Assembly (NCBI RefSeq): GCF_014235765.1
Contig: NZ_JACMYH010000008.1
Coordinates: 40,249-104,248 of the forward strand
Direction: 5' to 3'
From: Pseudomonas baltica
Lineage (GTDB): Bacteria > Pseudomonadota > Gammaproteobacteria > Pseudomonadales > Pseudomonadaceae
DNA: 64,000 nucleotides
Shown here in pieces: positions 11,001-19,134 of this stretch. Position numbers and translations under genes: made by a program. Position 1 is the stretch's first letter, and the number at the start of each line of letters is the position of its first letter. Under the pieces are notes generated by a model. That model made no database searches and had not been told where the DNA came from. It was given only the letters and a program-made list of their open reading frames with translations.

Positions 11001-11252
11001 CTGCCCGACGACCCCCATGATGCCGCCATCGTACGAGCCATCATCGCCCTGGGCCGCAGCATGCAACTCACCGTCATCGCCGAAGGCGTGGAAACCCCCG
11101 CGCAGCAGGCATTCCTCGCCCGCGAAGGCTGCGAGCAGATCCAGGGCTACCTGGTCAGCCTGCCCCTGCCCCCCGAGCGCTTCGCCGCGACCTTTCTTCG
11201 TATGCGCCTTTCGGATTTTTCGGATAGCACTCCCTTCAATCCATCGCTATAA
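8082..11252 (+). CDS. Membrane PAS-GGDEF-EAL cyclic-di-GMP turnover protein
   Basis: 1056 aa from the ATG at 8082, preceded by ACGAGG; a longer frame from 7983 would bury the signal peptide MHRLPALVLLTSLAGPAIA. A short periplasmic segment is followed by one membrane helix (TLIYGLPGLVMLVIALGVVI, about residues 84-103), then roughly four PAS domains (residues 115-610), a GGDEF domain with intact RLGGDEFIILL and an EAL domain with intact GAEALIRWKHP and AIDDFGTGYSSL. Both c-di-GMP synthesis and hydrolysis motifs are kept, so the protein could switch direction. Its place beside rpoD is conserved in pseudomonads as far as I recall. Stop is 14 bp before the tRNA gene. Confidence 0.9.
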   Translation: MHRLPALVLLTSLAGPAIADTPPPAGYPPGQLERASLHTDGANARPVFAALASDRAPSLDEETVADAAPARDWYNTLIYGLPGLVMLVIALGVVIRINRRLTSEISQRIALEHELRSSEYHYRGLVESLSAIAWEADTTDYTYSYVSPHAEALLGYPLQSWLEPGFWQRILHPEDARRARAYCSEQTAAGVGHALEYRVITADGRSLWVRDIVSLIKHDLRPVMRGLMIDISETKKIEEAQRLSEQKFASVFRQCPDILVIARLSDGCLLEVNEAFEEQIGLKAPQVVGRRAAELDIWGVDGVAPRLLKRLQGGSVRNLEMTFRRDNGQRFTGLLSAEPFELETTAALVVVVRDISELKQTQQRLQISEEKFAKAFHASPDGMLLTRQSDGLLIEVNEGFSIMTGHKSKTSLDRSTLELGIWADPNERKRLLEKLQRQGFVRDFACRIRRIDGQVRLCEVSVRPLPIGGDACMLTIARDITERHQMQHKLALAATVFESTAEGVLITDTQQRISMVNRAFTEITGFSEQEVLGQTPRLLASGQHDSAFYIAMWHRLAAEGHWQGEICNRRKNGELYPSWLTISSVRNGDEAITHFVAVFADISSLKHAQARLDYQAHHDPLTGLPNRTLFESRLAAALASQTETGGQGAVLFLDLDRFKHINDSLGHPVGDLLLKGIAQRLKEQVRDIDTVARLGGDEFIILLPGLAHASDAEHIAAKVLACFTAPFQAGDHEFFTSASIGTSLYPQDGSDVATLVKNADAAMYRSKAKGRNRVESYTRDLTTQATTRIALEHELRRAIERDELSLSYQPKFSIDTHSLVGAEALIRWKHPNFGDVPPEQFISLAEENGMILQLGDWVLEQACRQMCEWKRLYHEFGPLSVNLAGAQLRQPNLLKRIEGLLADSGLRPQSLQLEITENFIMSQAEEALVVLHQLKHLGVQLAIDDFGTGYSSLSYLKRLPLDILKIDQSFVRGLPDDPHDAAIVRAIIALGRSMQLTVIAEGVETPAQQAFLAREGCEQIQGYLVSLPLPPERFAATFLRMRLSDFSDSTPFNPSL

Positions 11253-11266
11253 TCGGCGGCCTTCTG

Positions 11267-11343
<77 letters not shown>

Positions 11344-11352
11344 AGATTTGAG

Positions 11353-11378
11353 AGCCGCGCTTTGCGCGGCTTTTTTTG
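11353..11378 (+). terminator. Terminator of the tRNA transcript
   Basis: Perfect stem AGCCGCGC/GCGCGGCT with a TTT loop (11353-11371) followed by a T run, 9 bp after the tRNA. Confidence 0.92.
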
Positions 11379-11385
11379 TTTTGGA

Positions 11386-11625
11386 AAGGCCTTCGTGGCG
11401 ATCGGCTTCCAGCACGTGGTCGCCAATATGTTCGTCATACCGGCGGCGATCTTTGCCGGGGCCTTGAGCTGGGCGCAGTTCGCCGATAACTTCGTTCCGG
11501 TATTCTTGGGTAACGCCGTGGGAGGCGCGGTCTTTGTCGGGCTGGCCTATCATGTGGCGTACTTCAAGACGGCAACCGGCTCCGAAGCGTCGGCCACGGC
11601 CGGTGGTGCGCGAACGCAGAAATAA
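11386..11625 (+). pseudogene. 3' remnant of a formate/nitrite transporter (FNT family) gene
   Basis: About 80 codons read KAFVAIGFQHVVANMF...NFVPVFLGNAVGGAVFVGLAYHV, which is the C-terminal region of FocA/NirC-type channels (the GFxHxxANMF helix and the LGNxVGGxxFVGLxY helix). A normal FNT protein is about 260-285 aa with six membrane helices; here the first two thirds are absent and the homology begins 15 bp after the tRNA terminator. No suitable start or ribosome-binding site is visible, so I call it a broken gene. The junction beside the tRNA suggests an insertion or deletion scar. Confidence 0.75.
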
Positions 11626-11666
11626 TCCAGCTATGCTGGCGTTGGTACTGTCATCAAGGTTGAGAA

Positions 11667-12437
11667 ATGGACTTCACACCTGTCATCGCCCAGCTCTGGG
11701 GCATGCTGAGCTGGGCGCTCCCGCTCCTGTTGCTAATCACGTTGTTCAAGTCGCCGTGGGCCAAGGGTCATATCGGTGAGTTGCTGGTACGCTTGTTTGC
11801 ACACTGGCAACTGGACCAACACACCTATCGACGCCTGCACAACGTCACCCTGAATACGCCTGACGGCACCACGCAGATCGATCACGTGTTTCTCTCGGTC
11901 CATGGCATTTTTGTGCTGGAAACGAAGAACATGAGCGGCTGGATTTTCGGTACTGAACACCAGGCGCAGTGGACGCAGAAGTTTCCCAGGCGCAGCTTCA
12001 AATTCCAGAACCCTCTTCGGCAGAACTACAAACACCTGAAGGCGCTGGAAGCCACTTTAGGGGTGAGCCCTGCCCACCTGCATTCGGTGATCACGTTCGT
12101 CGGGGGCAGTACGTTCAAGACCGAGATGCCGGCCAATGTGACTCGGGGCATCGGGTTCATCCGCTATATCAAGTCGTTTCGGCAGGTGGTGTTCAGCGAG
12201 GCGGAAGTCGATGACATGTTTCAAGCATTGAAGGCCGGGCGTCTGGCGCCGAGCATTGCGACTCATCGCGAACACGTGCAACAACTCAAGCGTCGCAGTG
12301 ATCCAAGCGCTGAACGTTGTTGCCCGAAGTGTGGCAATGCGCTGGTCATTCGCACGCGGAAAACGGGAGCCAATGCCGGGCAGCAATTTTGGGGGTGTTC
12401 AGCTTTTCCCAAGTGTAGAGTCATGCAAAGTCTCTAA
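11667..12437 (+). CDS. NERD-domain protein with C-terminal zinc ribbon
   Basis: 256 aa. An N-terminal membrane segment (LWGMLSWALPLLLLITLF) is followed by KGHIGELLVRLFAHW and IDHVFLSVHGIFVLETKNMSG, the E...D...ExK pattern of NERD (nuclease-related) domains. The C-terminus has CPKCGNALVIRTRK...FWGCSAFPKCR, a topoisomerase-type four-cysteine zinc ribbon that binds DNA in relatives. Function is unknown in the family; DNA processing is an inference. It stands alone between the transporter remnant and convergent hipA. Confidence 0.82.
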   Translation: MDFTPVIAQLWGMLSWALPLLLLITLFKSPWAKGHIGELLVRLFAHWQLDQHTYRRLHNVTLNTPDGTTQIDHVFLSVHGIFVLETKNMSGWIFGTEHQAQWTQKFPRRSFKFQNPLRQNYKHLKALEATLGVSPAHLHSVITFVGGSTFKTEMPANVTRGIGFIRYIKSFRQVVFSEAEVDDMFQALKAGRLAPSIATHREHVQQLKRRSDPSAERCCPKCGNALVIRTRKTGANAGQQFWGCSAFPKCRVMQSL

Positions 12438-12474
12438 GGTGCTGCGCTCCATCAGGCTGTTGATTGAAGGCAAA

Positions 12475-13671
12475 CTACCCAAATGTTTGCCTGAACGGAG
12501 CGGCACTTTTCTGTATTGCGGCGACCACGTGCTGCGCTTGCTCCGTCACCTCACCCGAGCTCGCCAGCACCTGCTCCAACGCCTGCAATTGCCTGCGGAT
12601 CACTTCTTGTGGCTGCTCTACAGCACAGAGCTGGGCGAAATCCAGCAAGCCCTGTCGCGAGGCGAACATTGATTTGTTACCGATCAGGTCCAGGGCAAGT
12701 ACGTCGTCAGGGATATAGGCCGTGGTGTTGACGATGTCGTAGGCGGGTGCAAGCCGTGCATCGCCCTGGGCGGGATTGGCGTAGAGCAGTCCGAAGTTTT
12801 TCAGATGAGCATCGCCGTTGCCGACGATGCAGCTGAGAGTCACGATGGCGAATAGCTGAGACAGTGAATGCTCTATCCGGTCCGGGGCGCAGAACATACG
12901 GATGGCTCTGGCAATGGACGAGTAGCTCTTGCTGTACTTCTGTTCGGCAGCCAGGCCCATGAGGGCTGTCATGTCCTCGAAGCCAATGGGGTTGAGCTGC
13001 TCGTCCCGATCGAAGCGGCGCATGACGAATAGTTTGGTGTTATCGGACAGGTAGAATTCCGGCACGACGATTCCAGAAGCCTTGGCCACGGACATGCAGA
13101 GAAACTCGTTGATCGCCAGGCCAGGAAATTCATCTCGGCCGCTCTTGATGATCAGTTCGGACGTTTTCGAGGTGAATCGCTGCGGCGCGTGGTTTTGATG
13201 CTCAGGTACCAGCACCTTGGGTTGCACCCCTGAGATGCCGGCACGCAGGATGTAGCGATCGACCAGGCTGGCGAAGATGTCCTCGGCACCATCCCAGGCG
13301 AGGATCTCATCCAGCCTTTCTCCGGGGAACTGTTGGCGTTGCAACAGCGCATCGACTTCCGGCGAGTTGACTGCGACTCGCCCGATGGGCGAACTGCTGC
13401 CTGAAAGAGCCAGGAGTAGCATTGGATCGACGTTTGTCAGCTTGGCCAGGCGATTACGCAGCTGCTCCAGCACGTAACCCTCAGGCAGATTCATCTGGAA
13501 GATGGGATGAAGTTCACGATGGCGATACTCATCCATTCGCGGGGGCATGAGCAAACTGATCGCCCTGTGGGCACTAGCGTCATCGCGATAGCGGAAGATG
13601 TAGTCATCTTCGCTGCGCATCACTCTTCCGCTCTCTCCTTCCGGGGTTGAAACCTGCAGTAGGGTCGGCAT
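12475..13671 (-). CDS. hipA: HipA-family serine/threonine kinase toxin
   Basis: 398 aa, somewhat shorter than E. coli HipA (440). The catalytic loop GNGDAHLKN (residues 284-292, Asp287 and Asn292) and the DFG-like YDIVNT (Asp312) are intact, and GISGVQPK (Ser147) corresponds to the loop whose serine is autophosphorylated in E. coli HipA. E. coli HipA phosphorylates GltX and induces a stringent, persister-like state; the target here is not shown by sequence. Its start overlaps the hipB stop by one base, so the antitoxin is made first. Confidence 0.92.
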   Translation of the reverse strand: MPTLLQVSTPEGESGRVMRSEDDYIFRYRDDASAHRAISLLMPPRMDEYRHRELHPIFQMNLPEGYVLEQLRNRLAKLTNVDPMLLLALSGSSSPIGRVAVNSPEVDALLQRQQFPGERLDEILAWDGAEDIFASLVDRYILRAGISGVQPKVLVPEHQNHAPQRFTSKTSELIIKSGRDEFPGLAINEFLCMSVAKASGIVVPEFYLSDNTKLFVMRRFDRDEQLNPIGFEDMTALMGLAAEQKYSKSYSSIARAIRMFCAPDRIEHSLSQLFAIVTLSCIVGNGDAHLKNFGLLYANPAQGDARLAPAYDIVNTTAYIPDDVLALDLIGNKSMFASRQGLLDFAQLCAVEQPQEVIRRQLQALEQVLASSGEVTEQAQHVVAAIQKSAAPFRQTFG

Positions 13672-13922
13672 CAGTCGAATATCCCGTGAATTTCATCCAG
13701 CGTGGGCAGCACGGCAGGTATGACCGTGAGTTCGCAATTCAGCGCAGCGAGCACGCGTGCATAGGCGGTCATGCCGACCGAGAGATCGCCCTTCTCGATC
13801 GCAATGACCTTCTGCCGTGTGACAAAAGCTAATGCGGCAAGCCGGGCTTGAGTCATGCCACGATTGAGGCGGCGTTGCCGGATTTGCGCGCCCAGACGGG
13901 TGGCAATGAGCTCGTAATCCAT
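13671..13922 (-). CDS. hipB: HipB-family antitoxin, helix-turn-helix
   Basis: 83 aa from the ATG at 13922 (MDYELIATRLGAQIRQRR); a longer frame exists but begins upstream of the operator. The XRE-type HTH is NRGMTQARLAALAFVTRQKVIAIEKGD. It should bind HipA and repress the hipBA promoter; the palindromic operator lies immediately upstream. The C-terminal tail is short. Confidence 0.9.
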   Translation of the reverse strand: MDYELIATRLGAQIRQRRLNRGMTQARLAALAFVTRQKVIAIEKGDLSVGMTAYARVLAALNCELTVIPAVLPTLDEIHGIFD

Positions 13923-13927
13923 GTTCT

Positions 13928-13963
13928 GTATACGTGACAAAGTGAGGTCAATGTAACGTATAC
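13928..13963. promoter_or_regulatory. hipBA operator: two GTATAC boxes 30 bp apart
   Basis: GTATACGT (13928-13935) and ACGTATAC (13956-13963) form a perfect 8-bp inverted repeat just upstream of hipB. Each contains the self-palindrome GTATAC, with centres exactly 30 bp apart, about three helical turns, as expected for two HipB dimers on one DNA face. E. coli HipB uses a different sequence. Confidence 0.65.
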
Positions 13964-14031
13964 CCAACCCTAACGAAAATAAAGCGTCGGCTGACACAAA
14001 GTGCAGCCTTTAGGCTCCTCTCTGGAAACCC

Positions 14032-15465
14032 TCACTTCGCCTGCAAACGAAACCCCAGCAAATTCTCCTGCAACCGGTACTGCTCCCCGATGTTTCCGCA
14101 AAAGCTGGTACGCGGCAGAAAGGCGCCGGCGCCGTTCAGGTAGGGCGGGATGTTGGTGCTCTGTTCGCAGCCTTGCAGGATGCGGCCGCGCAGCGCGCCG
14201 TTGGCTTGGGCGGAGCGCAGGGCGCCCAGTGGGGTGGTGTCGGCGACGACCAGGGCGCCGGGCGGCACCAGGGTTTCGTAGGTGCGGGCGAACTGGTGCG
14301 CGGAGCGGTCTTGCAGGTAGGGCACCAGGTAGTAGCGGATGTCGTTGCGAAACGGCAGGGCTTCGGTGTGGGTCGGCAGCTTGACCCAGCCGTTGGCGTA
14401 CAGCCCCCACATCGACAGCATGGCCACCGGCCCCGCCAATACCGACAGGTAGACGACGGCAGTGCCGATCCGGCCGCCAGGCAGGTATCTGGCCAGGTGG
14501 ACCACGCCGAGGATGCTGGCCAGGGCGATGCCCGGCAGGAACAGGGTAAAGCGGTCGAATACGCCGTAGGACACGGCGAACAGGAAGTTGAGCAGCAGCG
14601 CTGCCCAAAGCACCTGCAGCGCACGGGTTTTCGGCCACAGGATGAGGCCGAGGATTTGCGGGCCGATCAGCGACAGTGCCAGCAGCACCACGGCGTTTTT
14701 CTCGTGCCACAGGTCGTCGAAACGCCAGAGCGTGTCGTTGCGACCGCCGACGATGATCGCCAGTTGGTCGGGGCCTGCCAGGTAACGGCGGGTGATGTCG
14801 AACAGGCTCATGCCAGTGCCCAGGTCGTTGATCACGGCAGGCCAGGCCGGCGCAAAACCCAGGGCGATGCCGGGCAGCACCAGTAGCAGGCGCAGCCTGT
14901 GTTGCACGGCCAGCTGCACATACAACGGCAGCAGCACCACCAGTGTCAGGGGGTGAATCGCCAGGGCAAGGCCGCTGAGCGCACCGATGGCCAGCAGGCG
15001 CCCGGTGGCACCGAGTCGCGCCGGTGCGAAGCACAGCCAGTAGGCGCCGATGATCAGCAGGGCATGCAGCACGTAGGGTTCGGCCTTGGTGGAGGCCCAG
15101 AACACGGCGTGGGCAAGCACGGTGGCGGTCGCGGCCAGCAACGCCAGGTGGCGTGGGGTGCCGACACTGACCGCCAGGCCGTGGACGACCACGGCCAGTG
15201 GCAGCAACAGGATGGCGTTGAGCAGGCTGAGCAGGTGCATGCCCAGCAGCGCGTGGATGACACGAGCGACGAGCGCGTAGAGCGGGTGACTCACCGGTCC
15301 CAGGGACTCGCTGAAGAACGGGCCTTGGGCGGCGTCGGCCAGCATCAGGCCATTGTCCATCCATTGCACCGGACCGCTGGCGGCCAGGAAGCTGGCGATC
15401 ACGGCGCACGCCAGCATCAAGCCGGCCACGACGGTCGGCATGTGCGTGCCACGGGTTGAACTCAT
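14032..15465 (-). CDS. Polytopic membrane protein, possible GT-C type glycosyltransferase
   Basis: 477 aa with about ten predicted membrane helices. The N-terminal segment after helix 1, QWMDNGLMLADAAQ...SHPLYALVARV, resembles the first periplasmic loop of DUF2723/PMT-like GT-C glycosyltransferases, which carry an acidic pair there and a proline-containing helix after it. The C-terminal 130 residues are soluble (YLVPYLQDRSAHQFARTYE...). Function is not known; lipid-linked sugar transfer is a guess from topology. It stands alone, divergent from the Lrp-type gene and behind hipBA. Confidence 0.7.
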   Translation of the reverse strand: MSSTRGTHMPTVVAGLMLACAVIASFLAASGPVQWMDNGLMLADAAQGPFFSESLGPVSHPLYALVARVIHALLGMHLLSLLNAILLLPLAVVVHGLAVSVGTPRHLALLAATATVLAHAVFWASTKAEPYVLHALLIIGAYWLCFAPARLGATGRLLAIGALSGLALAIHPLTLVVLLPLYVQLAVQHRLRLLLVLPGIALGFAPAWPAVINDLGTGMSLFDITRRYLAGPDQLAIIVGGRNDTLWRFDDLWHEKNAVVLLALSLIGPQILGLILWPKTRALQVLWAALLLNFLFAVSYGVFDRFTLFLPGIALASILGVVHLARYLPGGRIGTAVVYLSVLAGPVAMLSMWGLYANGWVKLPTHTEALPFRNDIRYYLVPYLQDRSAHQFARTYETLVPPGALVVADTTPLGALRSAQANGALRGRILQGCEQSTNIPPYLNGAGAFLPRTSFCGNIGEQYRLQENLLGFRLQAK

Positions 15466-15810
15466 GTTCCTTGTTCTCCTGTTCCTTGCTCTGAGGGGCC
15501 GCGAGCAGCGGGTTGTTCAGTAAAGGTCTGAATGCAAACAGCAGCGGTGGGTGAACTATCGCGTGGCGAACTATAGAGGGATTGATAGTTTTGCCACTTC
15601 AATTTAATCAATCCATTGCACTCAGACTGCCGCTCGCCTGACGCCAGAAACAGCAAGTTCGACTGCACTTTCGACAAGTCGCGTCAAACTTTCCGTTCAA
15701 CTGCAGGGTGCTGAACAAAAGGCTCTGCGTGATTTGAAAAAGCGTGGCTGGCAACATTGCTTTGAGCACGGCGCCGATCAATGGCCTAATCAACGCTCGC
15801 CCACTCGCTG
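15466..15810. other. Divergent intergenic region, no gene seen
   Basis: 345 bp between the membrane protein and the Lrp-type regulator. It is more AT-rich than the flanks. Short frames on the minus strand have no family resemblance and no ribosome-binding site. It presumably carries both promoters; no clear -35/-10 pair or palindrome was identified. Confidence 0.5.
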
Positions 15811-16278
15811 ATGGAGCCTGTTTTGTCCGACCGCCACTCGTTTGCCCTGGATGCTCTGGACCGCCAACTGATCGCCGCCCTGCAGATCAATGCCCGCGAA
15901 AGCGTGGCGATGCTCGCTCGCGGCCTGGGCATCGCCCGTACCACGGTCACCGCACGGCTGGCGCGGCTCGAAAGCTCCGGGGTCATCAGCGGCTACGGGG
16001 TAAGGCTGGGCCAGCACGCACTGGATGGCGGCTTGCAGGCTTACGTCGGCATCACCGTGCAGCCGCGTTCCGGCAAGGACGTGGTACGGCGCCTGAGTGG
16101 CATGGCGCAGGTGCAGCAACTGTGCGCCGTCAGTGGCGAGTTCGATTACGTGGCCTGGCTGCGCACCGATTCGCCGGAACAACTGGATGAGTTGCTGGAC
16201 CAGATCGGCAGCGTCGACGGGGTGGAGAAAACCACGACCTCGATTATCCTCAGCAACAAGGTGGACCGCCGGGGTTGA
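15811..16278 (+). CDS. Lrp/AsnC-family transcriptional regulator
   Basis: 155 aa. N-terminal HTH (LDRQLIAALQINARESVAMLARGLG, then RTTVTARLARLE) and a C-terminal RAM/AsnC ligand-binding domain (YVGITVQPRSGKDVVRRL...VSGEFDYVAWLRTD). It lies 144 bp upstream of davBA in the same direction, so local control of lysine catabolism, with lysine or a derivative as effector, is a reasonable inference. The family usually binds amino acids as octamers. Confidence 0.9.
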   Translation: MEPVLSDRHSFALDALDRQLIAALQINARESVAMLARGLGIARTTVTARLARLESSGVISGYGVRLGQHALDGGLQAYVGITVQPRSGKDVVRRLSGMAQVQQLCAVSGEFDYVAWLRTDSPEQLDELLDQIGSVDGVEKTTTSIILSNKVDRRG

Positions 16279-16422
16279 GTGCAAGTAGGCACAATGCAGC
16301 AACGACGCATCCAATCGACCGATAAAACGTCACATCGACGACACTTTGCGTCTTATTTACCGCAGCGCCCTTGCCTAGAATGAACGTGCCTTTTCTTCGT
16401 TCAGCCTCAGCCAAGGTCCCCC

Positions 16423-18105
16423 ATGAGCCCAACTTCGCGTCACCCCGCCGACGGCAAGAAGCCCGTCACCGTTTTCGGCCCGGACTTTCCCTTTGCTTTC
16501 GACGACTGGATAGAGCATCCGGCCGGGCTGGGCGTGATTCCCGAGCATCACCATGGGGCCGAGGTGGCCATTGTCGGCGCCGGTATCGCCGGGCTGGTGG
16601 CGGCCTACGAGCTGATGAAGTTGGGACTGCGGCCAGTCGTCTATGAAGCCTCGAAAATGGGCGGGCGCCTGCGCTCGCAGAAGTTCGAGGGCACCGAGGA
16701 GATCGTTGCCGAGCTGGGCGGGATGCGCTTTCCGGTTTCGTCCACGGCGTTCTACCACTACGTCGACAAGCTTGGCCTGAAGACCAAGCCCTTTCCCAAC
16801 CCGCTGACGCCGGCGTCGGGCAGCACCGTGATCGATCTGGAGGGCGAGACCTACTACGCCCAGAGTTTGTCCGACCTGCCGGCGCTGTTTCAGGAAGTCG
16901 CCGACGCCTGGGCCGATGCACTGGAGGAAGGCGCACGCTTCGGTGATATCCAGCAGGCGATACGCGATCGCGACGTGCCGCGCCTCAAGGAACTGTGGAA
17001 CACCCTGGTGCCGCTGTGGGACGACCGCACCTTCTATGACTTCGTGGCCACGTCCAAGGCCTTTGCGCAGTTGTCATTCCACCACCGCGAGGTGTTTGGC
17101 CAGGTCGGTTTCGGCACCGGCGGCTGGGATTCGGACTTCCCCAATTCGATGCTGGAAATCTTCCGTGTGGTGATGACCAATTGTGACGATCACCAGCATC
17201 TGGTGATCGGCGGCGTGGAGCAGGTGCCGCTGGGCTTGTGGAAACATGCGCCCGAACGCTGTGCTCACTGGCCGGCCGGCACCAGCTTGGCTTCACTGCA
17301 CCGGGGCGCGCCGCGCGGCGGGGTGAAGAAGATCGCCCGCGCCGCCGATGGTCGCTTTGCGGTGACCGATCACTGGGACGACACCCGCCACTACGCCGCC
17401 GTGCTGACCACCTGCCAGAGCTGGCTGCTGACCACCCAGATCGAGTGCGAGGAAACGCTGTTTTCGCAGAAGATGTGGATGGCGCTGGACCGTACCCGCT
17501 ACATGCAGTCTTCGAAGACCTTCGTCATGGTCGACCGGCCCTTCTGGAAGGACAAGGACCCGGAGACCGGCCGCGACCTGATGAGCATGACCCTCACCGA
17601 CCGGCTGACCCGCGGCACCTACCTGTTCGACCATGGCGACGACAAGCCGGGGGTGATCTGCCTGTCATATGCGTGGATGAGCGATGCCTTGAAGATGCTG
17701 CCCCACCCCGTGGAGAAGCGCGTCAAGCTGGCCCTGGATGCCTTGAAGAAGATCTATCCGAAAGTCGATATCGCCGCGCGCATCATCGGCGATCCGATCA
17801 CCGTGTCGTGGGAAGCGGACCCTTACTTCCTCGGCGCGTTCAAGGGCGCGCTGCCGGGTCACTATCGTTACAACCAGCGCATGTATGCGCACTTTATGCA
17901 AAGCGCGCTGCCAGATGCACAACGCGGCATCTTCATCGCCGGTGACGACGTGTCGTGGACGCCTGCCTGGGTCGAGGGCGCGGTTCAGACGTCACTGAAT
18001 GCGGTGTGGGGCATCATGACCCACTTCGATGGCTACACTCACCCGGAGAACCCTGGGCCGGGGGATGTTTTCGACGAACTGGGGCCCATTGCCCTGTCGG
18101 ATTGA
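16423..18105 (+). CDS. davB: L-lysine 2-monooxygenase
   Basis: 560 aa flavin-dependent amine oxidase-fold enzyme, starting MSPTSRHPADGKKPVTVFGP, the same length and near the same sequence as I recall for P. putida DavB. FAD-binding motif VAIVGAGIAGLVAAYELMK (residues about 48-66) and the C-terminal GIFIAGDDVSWTPAWVEGA that covers the flavin. It oxidatively decarboxylates L-lysine to 5-aminopentanamide. davA follows 55 bp downstream. Confidence 0.95.
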   Translation: MSPTSRHPADGKKPVTVFGPDFPFAFDDWIEHPAGLGVIPEHHHGAEVAIVGAGIAGLVAAYELMKLGLRPVVYEASKMGGRLRSQKFEGTEEIVAELGGMRFPVSSTAFYHYVDKLGLKTKPFPNPLTPASGSTVIDLEGETYYAQSLSDLPALFQEVADAWADALEEGARFGDIQQAIRDRDVPRLKELWNTLVPLWDDRTFYDFVATSKAFAQLSFHHREVFGQVGFGTGGWDSDFPNSMLEIFRVVMTNCDDHQHLVIGGVEQVPLGLWKHAPERCAHWPAGTSLASLHRGAPRGGVKKIARAADGRFAVTDHWDDTRHYAAVLTTCQSWLLTTQIECEETLFSQKMWMALDRTRYMQSSKTFVMVDRPFWKDKDPETGRDLMSMTLTDRLTRGTYLFDHGDDKPGVICLSYAWMSDALKMLPHPVEKRVKLALDALKKIYPKVDIAARIIGDPITVSWEADPYFLGAFKGALPGHYRYNQRMYAHFMQSALPDAQRGIFIAGDDVSWTPAWVEGAVQTSLNAVWGIMTHFDGYTHPENPGPGDVFDELGPIALSD

Positions 18106-18160
18106 CCGTGTCCCTGATCGCCACACTTGATCAACAGACTTGATCACAACAGGAGCCCGC

Positions 18161-18943
18161 ATGCGCATAGCCTTGTACCAATGCCAGTCCCAACCGCTCG
18201 ACGTCGAGGGCAACCTTGCCCGTTTGCAGGCGCGTGCCCGTGAGGCCGCTCAGTGGGAAGTCGAACTGCTGGTACTGCCGGAAATGTTCCTGAGTGGCTA
18301 CAACATCGGCGCCGAGGCGGCGCGCGACCTGGCGCAGGCCAGTGACGGCGCCAATGCCGAGCGGGTCGCGCAGATCGCCCGGCAATTCGGCCTGGCCATT
18401 GTGTACGGCTACCCGGAACGGGATGAACAGGGCAACGTGTACAACGCGGTGCAGTTGATTGACCGCACCGGTGCGCGCCTGGGCAACTACCGCAAGACGC
18501 ACCTGTTCGGCGACGCTGATCGCGCCATGTTCAGCGCAGGCGAACAGGCGAGCGAGCTGCTCGAGTTCAATGGCTGGAAGTTGGGGCTGTTGATCTGCTA
18601 CGACCTGGAATTTCCGGAGAACGTGCGCCGGCTGGCTGCTGCCGGGGCCGAACTGATTGTGGTGCCCACAGCCAACATGGTGCCCTACGGGTTCATTGCC
18701 GAGGTGACTGTGCGCAGCCGAGCGTTCGAGAACCAGTGCTACGTGGCGTATGCCAACTACTGCGGCAAGGAAGTGGAGTTCGAGTACTGCGGTTTGAGCA
18801 GCATTGCCGGGGCGGATGGGCAGCAGATCGCCAAGGCCAGCCGTGACGAAGCGTTGATCGTGGGTACCTTGGACAAAGCCACGCTGGTATCGGCGCGCAC
18901 TGCCTTCAGCTATTTGAACGACAGGCGGCCGGAGCTTTACTGA
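18161..18943 (+). CDS. davA: 5-aminopentanamidase (delta-aminovaleramidase)
   Basis: 260 aa nitrilase-superfamily amidohydrolase. The catalytic triad is visible as Glu in LVLPEMFLSG, Lys in YRKTHLFG and Cys in LLICYDLEFPENVRR. It hydrolyses 5-aminopentanamide to 5-aminovalerate and ammonia, the step after DavB; DavT and DavD would then form glutarate elsewhere. Start at 18161 because AGGAG lies 6 nt upstream and homology begins MRIALYQCQ. Confidence 0.95.
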   Translation: MRIALYQCQSQPLDVEGNLARLQARAREAAQWEVELLVLPEMFLSGYNIGAEAARDLAQASDGANAERVAQIARQFGLAIVYGYPERDEQGNVYNAVQLIDRTGARLGNYRKTHLFGDADRAMFSAGEQASELLEFNGWKLGLLICYDLEFPENVRRLAAAGAELIVVPTANMVPYGFIAEVTVRSRAFENQCYVAYANYCGKEVEFEYCGLSSIAGADGQQIAKASRDEALIVGTLDKATLVSARTAFSYLNDRRPELY

Positions 18944-18952
18944 AGCAGCCTG

Positions 18953-19041
18953 GGGGAGCGGTCGTTGGCCGCGAAAGGCATAGTGAAGCGTACCTGATAC
19001 ACCGCGGCGTTTTTTTCGCGGCCACTGGCCGCTCCTACGGA
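18953..19041. repeat. Pair of inverted REP elements after davA
   Basis: GGAGCGGTCGTTGGCCGCGAA (18954 onward) and its inverted partner TTCGCGGCCACTGGCCGCTCC (19015-19035) flank a spacer ending in a T run, giving a large possible hairpin just beyond davA. Confidence 0.8.
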
Positions 19042-19090
19042 GATCTGGTGGTCTGTGTAGGAGAAATGGCGCTTGGCCAGTGATGTCAAT

Positions 19091-19134
19091 AAACCATCAT
19101 AGGGGTGTTCCTATCTCCATGGTGGTTTTTTTTT
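19091..19134 (+). terminator. Rho-independent terminator between davBA and the polysaccharide cluster
   Basis: AAACCATCAT (19091-19100) pairs with ATGGTGGTTT (19119-19128) with one wobble pair, and nine Ts run from 19126. It should stop transcripts from davBA before the polysaccharide leader. Confidence 0.75.

Noticed and set aside
12256..12731. Plus-strand frames across the hipA 3' end
   Set aside because: They cross from the NERD gene into the antisense of hipA and resemble nothing.
15462..15677. 71-codon minus-strand frame upstream of the membrane protein
   Set aside because: No family resemblance, no ribosome-binding site, and low-complexity end.
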